Notes: generated by a model not told the origin, from the sequence alone. 64,000 bases of DNA from Alkalibacillus aidingensis (GCF_014595945.1 NZ_JABXWU010000009.1:1-64000), one strand, 5' to 3'; counted from the first letter of the stretch, positions 1 to 8,491 are shown. Numbers and translations: made by a program.

Positions 1-73
1 GTTTTCTCTCTGATTAGAAAGAAAACCGAATTGACGTCAGGCTATTTTGTTTAGTTTTCAAGGTTCAAATATT
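1..73 (-). other. rRNA-leader-like sequence downstream of tRNA-Ile
   Basis: Read on the minus strand, positions 61-46 give TTGAAAACTAAACAAA, which resembles the boxA-like leader found just before 16S rRNA genes in Bacillaceae. Positions 1-26 form a 10-bp hairpin (arms 1-10 and 17-26, one G-U pair). The simplest reading is that the tRNA operon runs into an rRNA operon beyond the left edge. The hairpin could instead be a terminator, since the bases after it are not visible. Confidence 0.5.
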
Positions 74-80
74 AATTATA

Positions 81-157
<77 letters not shown>

Positions 158-162
158 ATATA

Positions 163-236
163 TGGAGCGGGTGATGGGAATCGAACCCACAACATCAGCT
201 TGGAAGGCTGAGGTTTTGCCATTAAACTACACCCGC
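163..236 (-). tRNA. tRNA-Gly (TCC)
   Basis: Cloverleaf with acceptor GCGGGTG and anticodon TCC, with 3' CCA encoded at 163-165. Only five bases separate it from tRNA-Ile, consistent with processing from one transcript. Confidence 0.95.
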
Positions 237-297
237 ATATTCATTAACTATTAATTCAAACATAAACTAATAATAAATTAATTGTTTTTATTAGCAA

Positions 298-374
298 TGG
301 CGCGCCCGAGAGGAGTCGAACCCCTAACCTTTTGATCCGTAGTCAAACGCTCTATCCAGTTGAGCTACGGGCGC
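298..374 (-). tRNA. tRNA-Arg (ACG)
   Basis: Cloverleaf with acceptor GCGCCCG pairing to CGGGCGC, discriminator G and encoded CCA. The anticodon is ACG, the A34-to-inosine type that reads CGN arginine codons. Confidence 0.95.
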
Positions 375-434
375 CAATGCGACAAAATCTATAATAACAA
401 ATTTTAAAGGTTAATGCAAGTACTTTTTTAATTT

Positions 435-520
<86 letters not shown>

Positions 521-638
521 AATTGATGAGCCAAAGAGAATTCATTAGAACCTCCGGCGACGTTTAGCCTTTTAACATCTACTATTTAAAGGCATAAAAA
601 AAGACTATATTAGTATTATTTTATTGTCATAAAATAAA

Positions 639-713
639 TGGCTGGGCCACCAGGATTCGAACCTGGGAATCACGAGACCAAAACCCGTTGCCTTACCGCT
701 TGGCTATGGCCCA
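639..713 (-). tRNA. tRNA-Gln (TTG)
   Basis: Cloverleaf with acceptor TGGGCCA pairing to TGGCCCA, anticodon TTG and encoded CCA. A 118-bp AT-rich spacer separates it from tRNA-Leu downstream, the longest gap in the cluster. Confidence 0.95.
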
Positions 714-726
714 ATTTGAATTATAA

Positions 727-803
727 TGGCGGTCCGGACGGGACTCGAACCCGCGACCTCCTGCGTGACAGGCAGGCATTCTAACCAACTGAACTACCGG
801 ACC
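727..803 (-). tRNA. tRNA-Asp (GTC)
   Basis: Cloverleaf with acceptor GGTCCGG, anticodon GTC, and CCA encoded at 727-729. Confidence 0.95.
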
Positions 804-815
804 TATTTAATTAAG

Positions 816-887
816 TGACCCGTACGGGATTCGAACCCGTGTTACCGCCGTGAAAGGGCGGTGTCTTAACCACTTGACCAACGGGCC
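816..887 (-). tRNA. tRNA-Glu (TTC), CCA not encoded
   Basis: Cloverleaf with acceptor GGCCCGT pairing to ACGGGTC, discriminator A and anticodon TTC. The bases after the discriminator read CTT rather than CCA, so this is the only one of the nine tRNAs that needs CCA added by nucleotidyltransferase. Confidence 0.93.
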
Positions 888-896
888 ATGTTTAAA

Positions 897-987
897 TGGC
901 GGAGAAGGAGGGATTTGAACCCTCGCGCCGCTTACGCGACCTACACCCTTAGCAGGGGCGCCCCTTCAGCCACTTGGGTACTTCTCC
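897..987 (-). tRNA. tRNA-Ser (GCT)
   Basis: A 91-nt class II tRNA with a long variable arm, acceptor GGAGAAG, anticodon GCT and encoded CCA. Confidence 0.95.
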
Positions 988-988
988 A

Positions 989-1063
989 TGGCTCCAGCGG
1001 CAGGATTCGAACCTGCGACCAATTGGTTAACAGCCAACTGCTCTACCACTGAGCTACGCTGGA
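989..1063 (-). tRNA. tRNA-Asn (GTT)
   Basis: First tRNA of the operon in transcription order. Acceptor TCCAGCG pairs with CGCTGGA, anticodon GTT, CCA encoded at 989-991. Confidence 0.95.
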
Positions 1064-1151
1064 ATGTAATAACAAAACTTCAAGTATCAGTACCTTGTTA
1101 TTGACTAATTGTTTCAATAAAATTAATCAGTAATTTGTTGCGACATAAAGT

Positions 1152-1180
1152 ATAATATAACAACTTTTTTTTAATGTCAA
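1152..1180 (-). promoter_or_regulatory. SigA-type promoter of the tRNA operon
   Basis: On the minus strand, TTGACA (1180-1175) is followed after 17 bases by TATTAT (1157-1152). The predicted start near 1145 is about 80 bases before tRNA-Asn. The near-consensus boxes fit a strong stable-RNA promoter. Confidence 0.8.
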
Positions 1181-1302
1181 TTAGTAATTTTAAAGTTTTT
1201 ATTTTGTTATTAATGTAAATGATGTGCTGTTTTTGTCAGCTTATATAATTTAACACGGCTCTAAGAATGAGTCAATACCTTGTTTAAACTTTTTCACCAT
1301 AA

Positions 1303-1752
1303 TTAACTCGTTACTAACCTCAATTTGCCCTGGCACTTTCCACAGCGATATTTCCGTAAGTCCACCTTTCGTTTTCTTCTATATTCACTGCCACATTGTT
1401 GGCATTGTATTTTGTATTTTTGCTTTTCCCTCTCTGATGGTAAAGGTGTACAAAACCTGGGTGAGTTTGTTGCTTTTAATAAAGCCCTAAATTCTTTACT
1501 GCGATGATCATACGGTTTACCTTCTATATGTAAATGGTAGTGACACAGCTCGTGTTTGATGATCCCAATTAATACATCGATTCCCAATTCTCCATAATAT
1601 TTAGGATTAATCTCTATTGTTCTCTTAGATGGTATATATCGGCCACCTGTTGTTCTCAACCTTTTATTAAAAATAACTTGGTCATTAAACGGTTTGTTGA
1701 AATACTTTTGAGACAATTCTTTAGTGATCCTTTCTAATTCAAACGGTTCCAT
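1303..1752 (-). CDS. sprT: SprT-like zinc metalloprotease-family protein
   Basis: A 149-residue protein with the metal-binding motif HELCHYH in the middle (HExxH plus a further His), followed by a C-terminal zinc ribbon made of two CxxC pairs (CQQC and CGKC). This is the SprT/YdcK architecture, related to the catalytic part of Spartan proteases. The bacterial substrate is not established. Its place beside cmpA and tex matches B. subtilis ydcK. The start has a good AGAGGGG ribosome site. Confidence 0.88.
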   Translation of the reverse strand: MEPFELERITKELSQKYFNKPFNDQVIFNKRLRTTGGRYIPSKRTIEINPKYYGELGIDVLIGIIKHELCHYHLHIEGKPYDHRSKEFRALLKATNSPRFCTPLPSEREKQKYKIQCQQCGSEYRRKRKVDLRKYRCGKCQGKLRLVTS

Positions 1753-1775
1753 TACTTTTCCCCTCTTATTTTAAA

Positions 1776-1971
1776 GGCTCTGTTAAAGTTTAATGTTGCT
1801 GGTATAAAAAAAAGAGTACTTAGTTGTTGTATGGTGAAAGGAGAAGGTGGCGACTCCAGGTCGGTGAAAACCCCACGTCCTATGGCCAACATCGACATTT
1901 GACCGTCCAGGTCTTAAGAAAGCATCCACCGAAAGCGAAGCACCATAACAACAACGGACTTTAACAGAGCG
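1776..1971. mobile_element. MITE-like element, long form (about 196 bp)
   Basis: The left end GGCTCTGTTAAAGTTT and right end GGACTTTAACAGAGC are inverted repeats. Inside them are subterminal inverted pieces (TTGTTGTATGGTG on the left, CACCATAACAACAA on the right). The flanks ATTTTAAA and ATTTTCTA are an imperfect 8-bp direct repeat, as expected of an old target duplication. No transposase is encoded; the open frame through it on the minus strand is not gene-like. A shorter relative lies at 27452-27549. Confidence 0.75.
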
Positions 1972-2097
1972 ATTTTCTAAAAAGCCCCTAAACAATTTAT
2001 CTTTGTTAGATGCTTTTTTATGGTTGTCTATGAAGCAAATTAAGCAACTCTTGCATATTATATAGTAACAAATAACCTAATTCAAAAGGTGATTAAT

Positions 2098-2214
2098 ATG
2101 CCGAGTTGGTTACAAAATCAACTTTTAAGAGCTTACGCTTCAAAAGATATTCAACAAATTAAAACGTTAAATCAGTGTTGGTTCTTTTACTATAAGAATA
2201 TTCTTGATGATTAA
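2098..2214 (+). CDS. cmpA: CmpA, small sporulation (cortex morphogenesis) protein
   Basis: A 38-residue protein starting MPSWLQNQLLRAY and ending NQCWFFYYKNILDD. It matches the CmpA family pattern (PSWL near the start, LNQCW-FY near the end). CmpA is known from B. subtilis as a forespore-encasement checkpoint factor acting on SpoIVA with ClpXP. An AAAGGTGAT ribosome site precedes the ATG. Upstream, GCATATT at 2053-2059 matches a SigE -35 box, but the -10 is poor. Its stop codon overlaps the tex stop by 4 bp, convergently. Confidence 0.87.
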   Translation: MPSWLQNQLLRAYASKDIQQIKTLNQCWFFYYKNILDD

Positions 2215-4376
2215 CTGGTCACTGGAATCATAGTCAATGCAATTCTTTGTCTTTTAACATCTACTTCATCAACCCAAACAGTCACGATATCTCCCACAGC
2301 AACAACATCTAATGGATTTTTAACAAATCGATTAGATAACTTTGATATGTGGACGAGGCCATCTTGTTTTACGCCAATGTCAACAAAGGCACCAAAGTCA
2401 ACTACATTACGTATGGTTCCTTGTAACTCCATACCTTGCTCTAGATCTTCCATCGATAACACATTTGTCTTCAACAATGGTTTAGGTAATTCATCTCTTG
2501 GGTCTCTGTTCGGTTTCTTTAAATCATTAATAATATCTTGTAAGGTTAATTCCCCGACATTTAGACCTCGTTGAAGCTTCTTAATCGAACTATGATTAAT
2601 CTGTTCATTAATCCTATCTGATCCAATATCAGATATGGATAAATCTAAACGTTCTAACAACTGCTCGGTCACACCATAACTTTCTGGGTGAATGGAGGTG
2701 CGATCGAGTGGGTTATCTCCATCCAATATACGCAAGAAACCGATAGCTTGTTCATATGTTTTTGCTCCCAAGCGTGGAACTTTTTTGATCTGTTTTCGAT
2801 TAGTGAACTTACCATTTTCTTCACGGTATTTAACGATATTATTGGCTACTGTTTTATTAAGGCCAGAAATATACTGTAATAACGAAGAAGAAGCTGTATT
2901 TACATTAACCCCTACTTGGTTAACTGCTGTCTCCACAACAAAGGATAGGGATTCACTCAGTTTCTTCTGACTAACATCATGTTGATATTGTCCTACCCCT
3001 ATGGATTTCGGATCAATTTTGACTAACTCACTTAATGGGTCTTGCACTCGTCTTGCGATCGACACAGCACTTCTTTCTTCCACTTGTAAATCAGGGAACT
3101 CTTCTCGAGCAAGTTTTGAAGCAGAATACACACTTGCTCCCGCTTCATTAACAATTAAATATGCCACATCTAAATGCTGCTTTTGAATAAGGTCTGCGAT
3201 AAATTGTTCTGTTTCGCGTGATGCCGTCCCATTACCAATAGCAATTAATTCAATTGGGTAGTGCTTCATCAGCTCCATTACTTTCTTCTCAGCACCTGCA
3301 ATATCCTTTTTCGGCTCAGTCGGATAGATCACCCCTACTGTTTCCATTTGCCCGGTTTCATCTACGACCGCAAGCTTACATCCAGTGCGGTAGGCTGGGT
3401 CCACTCCCAGGATTGTTTTCCCCTTTAATGGTGGTTGTAGCAGTAAGCTACGTAGGTTCTTAGCAAAGATTTCAATCGCCTGCTCTTCAGCCGTTTCGGT
3501 TAGCGATGTGCGAATGTCACGTTCAATTGAAGGTTCAATTAATCGTTTGTAGCTATCTTCAATGGCAGTCTCTAAAAATGACTTTTCGGCAGTGTACTGA
3601 TTTTTAATAACTGACTGCTTAATATAATGAAGAATGGTCTCAACGGGTGATTCAATCGAAATCTTAAGTACCTTTTCCTTCTCACCACGGTTCATGGCTA
3701 AGACACGGTGTGAAGCAACACTTCTAATTGGCTCTTGATAGTCGTAGTACATTTGAAATATTTCTTTTTCATCTTCGGCATTTTTCTTTATTTCTGTTAT
3801 AATCGATCCTTTATTGAAGGTTAATGAACGAATTTCTTCTCGATAAGCAGGTTCATCTGAAATCCATTCTGCAATGATGTCATTTGCTCCTTGGAGTACT
3901 GAGTCAACATCCGTAAGTTCATGCTCTTCAGATAAATACTTTTCCGCTTCAGCACGCAATTCAATTCCTTGCTGCTTCCAAATAAGCTCTGCTAACGGCT
4001 CAAGCCCTTTTTCTTTAGCAATTGTTGCACGTGTCCGGCGTTTTTGCTTATAAGGTCGATACAAATCTTCTACTCTTTGAAGTTTAGTCGCCTCCATAAT
4101 TTCTTGCATTAATTGATCTGATAATTTTCCTTGTTCATCAATTAAACGAATAACTTCCTCTTTACGCGTATGTAATTGTAACTGATAATCGTAGGTTTCT
4201 TTAATCGACTGGATCTGAGTTTCATCTAAGCCTTTCGTTTGTTCTTTTCGATAACGAGCAATAAATGGAACGGTATTTCCGTCTTCAATCATCTCAACAA
4301 CTTTTGAAACGATGGTTGATTGTATATTGATTTGCTTTGATACAGCTTGAATTAGGTTTGTATTTGATTCTTGCAA
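2211..4376 (-). CDS. tex: Tex-family S1 RNA-binding protein
   Basis: A 721-residue protein with the full Tex layout: N-terminal helical region, YqgF/RuvX-like RNase-H fold (about 320-450, with ILGVDPAYRTG), tandem helix-hairpin-helix (about 490-560), and a C-terminal S1 domain (about 640-715, with VDFGAFVDIGV and DGLVHISKLS). Tex proteins bind nucleic acid and affect transcription and stress tolerance. The start codon is TTG, supported by GAGGAGG eight bases upstream. Downstream of the rsbX terminator, it has its own transcription unit. Confidence 0.95.
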   Translation of the reverse strand: MQESNTNLIQAVSKQINIQSTIVSKVVEMIEDGNTVPFIARYRKEQTKGLDETQIQSIKETYDYQLQLHTRKEEVIRLIDEQGKLSDQLMQEIMEATKLQRVEDLYRPYKQKRRTRATIAKEKGLEPLAELIWKQQGIELRAEAEKYLSEEHELTDVDSVLQGANDIIAEWISDEPAYREEIRSLTFNKGSIITEIKKNAEDEKEIFQMYYDYQEPIRSVASHRVLAMNRGEKEKVLKISIESPVETILHYIKQSVIKNQYTAEKSFLETAIEDSYKRLIEPSIERDIRTSLTETAEEQAIEIFAKNLRSLLLQPPLKGKTILGVDPAYRTGCKLAVVDETGQMETVGVIYPTEPKKDIAGAEKKVMELMKHYPIELIAIGNGTASRETEQFIADLIQKQHLDVAYLIVNEAGASVYSASKLAREEFPDLQVEERSAVSIARRVQDPLSELVKIDPKSIGVGQYQHDVSQKKLSESLSFVVETAVNQVGVNVNTASSSLLQYISGLNKTVANNIVKYREENGKFTNRKQIKKVPRLGAKTYEQAIGFLRILDGDNPLDRTSIHPESYGVTEQLLERLDLSISDIGSDRINEQINHSSIKKLQRGLNVGELTLQDIINDLKKPNRDPRDELPKPLLKTNVLSMEDLEQGMELQGTIRNVVDFGAFVDIGVKQDGLVHISKLSNRFVKNPLDVVAVGDIVTVWVDEVDVKRQRIALTMIPVTS

Positions 4377-4425
4377 ATTGTTTCCTCCTCAAAAAAAATC
4401 ACGCTCTTATTGTAACAGAGTATTT

Positions 4426-4456
4426 AAAAAAGCTCTAACATCCTTGATGCTAGAGC
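4426..4456 (-). terminator. Intrinsic terminator of the SigB operon
   Basis: Minus-strand stem GCTCTAGCATC / GATGTTAGAGC with a 3-base loop and one mismatch, followed by a run of six T. It lies between the rsbX stop and the tex start. Confidence 0.8.
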
Positions 4457-4474
4457 GAACATATGATGTATAAA

Positions 4475-5074
4475 TTATGCGTGGTATTTCATCGCAATTA
4501 AGGTCGTGTCGTCATGACTGTTCTTTTGTTGTTGCAATGTGAACCAATTAATGGTGGATTGCATCGACTTTTGGCTATAAAACTCCTTTGTTAACTGACG
4601 TTCATTCACGCCATCTGAAAACATAAAAAAGACTGCCCCATCTTCAAGAGCACCCCGGTGAATGTTAACATCACGTTTTATTCCTGATAGATAACCAGGA
4701 TTTGGGATGTTACGCTTTTTCGAGCCATCTTCATTGACGACAACAACACCAATATTCCCTATAGAAGCATAGGAGTAGCGGCAATGTTGATAATCAATTC
4801 TTAATATGCTTAATACACACCCACGCATATTCTTCCCAGATAAAGCCTCGTTACAAAGGTCGATTAACGAATCTAGTGGTTCATCAATCTTCTTTTGGAC
4901 CACTTGAATAACCGTTTCTGATGAAGCTTTTGCTAACTCACCACTACCTAACCCATCTGCTAAAGCACATATAAAGCCGTCGTCTGTCTCTATATAGAAG
5001 TAGGAATCGCCTGAGCAATCGTTACCATGCTTCGCTGTTTGATAAACGGCTACTTCCATATGGTTTTCACTCAA
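4475..5074 (-). CDS. rsbX: RsbX, feedback PP2C phosphatase of the SigB pathway
   Basis: A 199-residue PP2C-type phosphatase with the metal-site motif ADGLGSGELAK and a C-terminal SDGV-DDTT pattern. RsbX dephosphorylates RsbR and RsbS to reset the stressosome. The start is TTG with GGAGG seven bases before it, and it overlaps the sigB stop codon. It is the last gene of the operon, as in B. subtilis, and is followed by a terminator. Confidence 0.93.
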   Translation of the reverse strand: MSENHMEVAVYQTAKHGNDCSGDSYFYIETDDGFICALADGLGSGELAKASSETVIQVVQKKIDEPLDSLIDLCNEALSGKNMRGCVLSILRIDYQHCRYSYASIGNIGVVVVNEDGSKKRNIPNPGYLSGIKRDVNIHRGALEDGAVFFMFSDGVNERQLTKEFYSQKSMQSTINWFTLQQQKNSHDDTTLIAMKYHA

Positions 5075-5859
5075 AATAAAACCTCCATGTCTTCCTCACT
5101 CATGGAATCTCTTAACTTTCTTAAGGCTCGACGTTGCAATCTTGAAACATGCATTTGGGAAAGTCCGAGTCGCTCTCCAGCTTCCTTTTGACTCAGGTTT
5201 TCAAAATAAGTATATTTTAAAACCTTTTGCTCCCGTTCACTTAAAAGTGGCATCATCGTCTCAATAATTAACTTATAATTAGTTTGTTCATACCCTTGTT
5301 CTTGGCTGCCAACTAAGTCTAAAATGGTTACGGTACTGCCATCAGAATCTGCTTCTATTTTACGATCAGTTGAAAGAGCATTATAACTCTTACTCATCTC
5401 CATTGTCTCCAAGACTTCTTCTTCGGAAACCTCTAAATAATTCGCTATATCAGCCACTGAGGGAGAACCTTGTAAGTCAGTCGTCAACTCTTCAACAGCT
5501 TTTCTAATTTTAGGGCCTAATTCCTTAATCCGCCTTGGAACGTGGATACTCCAAGTTTTATCCCTAATATAACGCTTAATTTCCCCGATAATAGTAGGGA
5601 TAGCAAACGATTCAAATGATTTACCATGTGAATCGTCATACCTCCTAATTGCTGCCATTAATCCAAGCATCCCCACTTGTACTAAATCCTCATGAACTTC
5701 GCTATTATGTGAATATTTCCTCGCCAATGAATGGACCAAGTTTTCGTATTTGTAGATGATTTTTTCCTGAGTGGGTTCATCATCAGGAAATTCATGTAGA
5801 TACCTGATCAGTTCATAAACATCCTCTTCATTATTGTGGTGTTGAGATTTGGTCGTCAC
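5071..5859 (-). CDS. sigB: General stress sigma factor SigB
   Basis: A sigma-70 group 3 factor. Region 2 contains HEDLVQVGMLGLMAAIRRYD and the -10 recognition part FESFAIPTIIGEIKRYIRD; the C-terminal region 4 helix-turn-helix is LSQKEAGERLGLSQMHVSRL. I place the start at GTG 5859 (262 residues, same length as in B. subtilis) because GAGGTGG is six bases upstream; an ATG five codons earlier has no site. It overlaps rsbW by 29 bp, which suggests translational coupling of the sigma factor to its anti-sigma factor. Confidence 0.95.
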   Translation of the reverse strand: MTTKSQHHNNEEDVYELIRYLHEFPDDEPTQEKIIYKYENLVHSLARKYSHNSEVHEDLVQVGMLGLMAAIRRYDDSHGKSFESFAIPTIIGEIKRYIRDKTWSIHVPRRIKELGPKIRKAVEELTTDLQGSPSVADIANYLEVSEEEVLETMEMSKSYNALSTDRKIEADSDGSTVTILDLVGSQEQGYEQTNYKLIIETMMPLLSEREQKVLKYTYFENLSQKEAGERLGLSQMHVSRLQRRALRKLRDSMSEEDMEVLF

Positions 5860-6310
5860 TTTGCCCCACCTCATTTTCGTACAAAAACTTGGTCATAAGT
5901 ACTATGACACCGTGGTTACTATTAATCTCTACCTTATCCATCAGGGCATCAATTAAGAAAAGACCAAACCCTCCTTCACGCATGTTCTCAACTGGAACAC
6001 CATCATGGTATGGACCAATTTGTTCTTTAACCTTTTGTAAGTCAAAACTACCACCTCGATCAGCAACCATAACTTCTAAACGATCTTCGTACATTCCAAA
6101 ACCTACAGTGACTTCACCGGAATCTTCTTCATAGTAGGCGTGATCCACAGCATTGGTAATTGCCTCGGAGATAGCTACTTTTAAATCTTCAATTTCCTCA
6201 TAAGAAAAACCCATACGATTGGCAATTCCAGATACCGTTAATCTTAACACCCCAACAAATTCTGACTTAGCAGGCAATTTCATCTCTAAGAACTCAAACT
6301 CTTCATTCAT
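5831..6310 (-). CDS. rsbW: RsbW, anti-SigB factor and serine kinase
   Basis: A 159-residue GHKL-fold kinase. The N box is seen in AISEAITNAVDHAY and the G boxes in ADRGGSFD and REGGFGLFLIDALMD. RsbW holds SigB inactive and phosphorylates RsbV. An AGAGGTGAG ribosome site lies within the end of rsbV, overlapping it by 4 bp. Confidence 0.95.
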   Translation of the reverse strand: MNEEFEFLEMKLPAKSEFVGVLRLTVSGIANRMGFSYEEIEDLKVAISEAITNAVDHAYYEEDSGEVTVGFGMYEDRLEVMVADRGGSFDLQKVKEQIGPYHDGVPVENMREGGFGLFLIDALMDKVEINSNHGVIVLMTKFLYENEVGQSDDQISTPQ

Positions 6311-6636
6311 GACAACTCACCTCTTACCGTATTTTCGATATCAATGACATCGTTGAGTCCTGTGATATTAAAGAGGCGATATACGTTTTCTTGTAAGTTG
6401 ATTAATTTAAGCGCATGTTCTTTCTCTTTAGAAGTCTTTAATGCGCTTATAAACACACCTAAACCAGTACTGTCCATGTAACTTACTCTAGCTAGGTCAA
6501 CATGTACTGTAGGATTTTCCTCAACCAACGCCAACAATTTTTCCTTTAACTGTGGCGCCGTATATGCATCAATTTCACCTGACAATTTTAAAACCGTTAC
6601 ATCTCCTTCTTGATGATCATCGATATGTAGATTCAT
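6307..6636 (-). CDS. rsbV: RsbV, anti-anti-sigma factor
   Basis: A STAS-domain protein of 109 residues with the phosphorylated serine in YMDSTGLGVF. Unphosphorylated RsbV binds RsbW and frees SigB. The start is placed at the second ATG of an ATGATG pair (MNLHID), eight bases after GGGGGA. An upstream in-frame ATG at 6651 has no ribosome site. The gene is preceded by a likely SigB-dependent promoter. Confidence 0.94.
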   Translation of the reverse strand: MNLHIDDHQEGDVTVLKLSGEIDAYTAPQLKEKLLALVEENPTVHVDLARVSYMDSTGLGVFISALKTSKEKEHALKLINLQENVYRLFNITGLNDVIDIENTVRGELS

Positions 6637-6668
6637 CATCGTTTCCCCCATTCGATACTAATATTTAA

Positions 6669-6694
6669 GTTCCCTCATTGAACTAAGTATAAAC
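6669..6694 (-). promoter_or_regulatory. Probable SigB-dependent internal promoter before rsbV
   Basis: On the minus strand GTTTAT (6694-6689) and GGGAAC (6674-6669) are separated by 14 bases, against the SigB consensus GTTTAA-N12-14-GGGTAT. Its place between rsbU and rsbV is exactly where B. subtilis has its autoregulatory promoter. The -10 is only a 4 of 6 match. Confidence 0.6.
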
Positions 6695-6697
6695 TCA

Positions 6698-7714
6698 TTA
6701 TTCATTTCTTTTTATAACTATAATAGTAATATCATCTCTTAAATCAAAATCCTGCAAGCGTTCAAAATGTTTAAATACATTCTCTGCAATATCACTTGAA
6801 GGTAAATCGGCATACAATTTAATGACATCTAACACTTCTTGCTGTTTGAGAAACCTATCACCCATACGACATTCCGTCACTCCATCGGTAAGGAGAACAA
6901 TGTAATCACCTTTTGTAATCGTTGTTTGGCGTTGCTCATAAATAACGTCATTTTCAACGCCTAATAGTAACCCCTTTGCATCAATCTTTTCAAATTCATC
7001 AGAATCTGAACGATAGACAAAACAAGGCTCATGGCCAGCAGACGAATAGTAAAACTGATGAGTATAAATGTCATATAAACCATAAAACATGGTAACAAAC
7101 ATACCTTCTTCAAGATTCCTAAAAACGACTCGATTTAGTGAATCTAGAACCCACTCAGGATAGATTTGATTATCTGAAAAACTTTCTAAGGCAAATTTAA
7201 TCATCGACATACAAAACGCTGCAGGTATTCCTTTTCCAATAACATCAGCTACAGCAACTCCCAGATTCCCTTGTGTATCTCTTATAAAATGATGATAATC
7301 ACCATTCATCTCTTTAGCTGGGACTGATTTCACACCAATATCAATCGTAGTATAATCTGGAATCTGTGTTTTCAGCAATGTTTCCTGCATATTTGCCGCA
7401 ACCCCTATTTCGGATCTTAGCTCGATTTGCTTCTCACGCAAAACCTGATGCTCTTGATAAGCTAGACCATAAGAGATCATTGTTTCAATTAAAAATTGGA
7501 ATGAATCTTTAACCGTTTCATCCATATTCGGTATCAGTTCTTGTAAAGCTTGATAATGCTCATTAACGATCTCATCTGGTGAAATATTTTGTTGGATCGT
7601 TTGTTTACTAAATTGCTCTGCTTGGTACAAGACTGCTTCATCTCTTGATTCAAGGTATTGAGATAATAACTCTTTATAATTACTAATATCTGATTTTAAA
7701 GAGCTCACCTCCAC
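6698..7714 (-). CDS. rsbU: RsbU, PP2C phosphatase activating RsbV
   Basis: The N-terminal part (about 1-85) is the helical RsbT-binding domain; the rest is a PP2C/SpoIIE phosphatase with PAKEMNGDYHHF, VADVIGKGIPAAF and LLTDGVTECR. RsbT switches it on, and it then dephosphorylates RsbV. The start is uncertain: GTG at 7714 or GTG at 7708, both after AGGAGG; the ATG at 7738 lacks a site. About 338 residues, close to the 335 of B. subtilis. Confidence 0.93.
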   Translation of the reverse strand: MEVSSLKSDISNYKELLSQYLESRDEAVLYQAEQFSKQTIQQNISPDEIVNEHYQALQELIPNMDETVKDSFQFLIETMISYGLAYQEHQVLREKQIELRSEIGVAANMQETLLKTQIPDYTTIDIGVKSVPAKEMNGDYHHFIRDTQGNLGVAVADVIGKGIPAAFCMSMIKFALESFSDNQIYPEWVLDSLNRVVFRNLEEGMFVTMFYGLYDIYTHQFYYSSAGHEPCFVYRSDSDEFEKIDAKGLLLGVENDVIYEQRQTTITKGDYIVLLTDGVTECRMGDRFLKQQEVLDVIKLYADLPSSDIAENVFKHFERLQDFDLRDDITIIVIKRNE

Positions 7715-7722
7715 CCCACCTC

Positions 7723-8127
7723 CTATTGCCGTGCCCATTTAATAACGGTCACTTTTGTACCATGGTCATCGGATTGTATATCAAATTCATCCATTAGCCT
7801 TTTTACACCTGGTAAGCCAGCTCCTAAACCACCGGATGTGGAATAACCATCTTTCATTACTGAACTAATTTCCCTAATCCCTGGTCCACGATCTGAAGCA
7901 ATAATTTTAATGCCCACTTTCCTTACACCATATACCTTTTCGAAAGTGATCTCACCATGTTTTGCGTATAAATATATATTACGGGCTAATTCAGATATTG
8001 CGGTCGTTATTCGGGCTTGGTCAACAGAACCAAATCCTAAATCAATAGCAATCTTACGACCAGCCTGTCTTGCTCCAACAATATCCCACTCTTTTTTAAT
8101 AATTACAGAGGATAGAGTTTTTTCCAT
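7723..8127 (-). CDS. rsbT: RsbT, switch kinase of the stressosome
   Basis: A 134-residue GHKL-fold serine/threonine kinase with AISELARNIYLYA (N box) and ASDRGPGI and GLGAGLPGVKRLMDEF (G boxes). RsbT phosphorylates RsbR and RsbS, leaves the stressosome and activates RsbU. The ATG at 8127 overlaps the rsbS stop (TGATG), with GGAGGAG just upstream. Confidence 0.95.
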   Translation of the reverse strand: MEKTLSSVIIKKEWDIVGARQAGRKIAIDLGFGSVDQARITTAISELARNIYLYAKHGEITFEKVYGVRKVGIKIIASDRGPGIREISSVMKDGYSTSGGLGAGLPGVKRLMDEFDIQSDDHGTKVTVIKWARQ

Positions 8128-8486
8128 CACTTCTCCTCCAATTCTTGTCTTAACTTAACGATTCCTTGTTCTAAATCTAGTGCTGTTGGAACCTCCTTCA
8201 AATAAATACCAAGTTCAATTAAAGTCATAGATACTGCCGGTTGGATGCCAGTAAATACAACTTTCGCTCCCATTAAACTAGCCATCGACACGACATCACC
8301 AAAAACCTTTGCTATAAATGAGTCAATCACTTCCACAGATGTTAAATCAATAACCACTCCAGTTGCACCTGTTTCATGAATTTTATTTAAAAGATCCTCT
8401 TGAAATTGAATGGCAGTTTGGTCGTCCAAGTCAATTTGTATAGAAACTAATAGATAGTTATGTAACTTTAAAATAGGGATACGCAA
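8127..8486 (-). CDS. rsbS: RsbS, stressosome scaffold STAS protein
   Basis: A single-STAS protein with the phosphorylatable serine in [14 protein letters not shown]. With RsbR it forms the stressosome that holds RsbT. The start is taken as TTG at 8486 (protein MRIPILKL), matching the family N-terminus and lying eight bases after AAGGAG; the GTG at 8495 directly abuts that site. Confidence 0.93.
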   Translation of the reverse strand: MRIPILKLHNYLLVSIQIDLDDQTAIQFQEDLLNKIHETGATGVVIDLTSVEVIDSFIAKVFGDVVSMASLMGAKVVFTGIQPAVSMTLIELGIYLKEVPTALDLEQGIVKLRQELEEK

Positions 8487-8491
8487 ATCGA

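Noticed and set aside
521-638. Terminator or extra RNA gene between tRNA-Leu and tRNA-Gln
   Set aside because: A weak GCCTTT/AAAGGC hairpin is present but has no T-run in the direction of transcription, so it is treated as pre-tRNA spacer.
1783-1995. A 70-codon open frame on the minus strand
   Set aside because: It lies inside the MITE-like element, includes both inverted ends, has no proper ribosome site and no conserved features.
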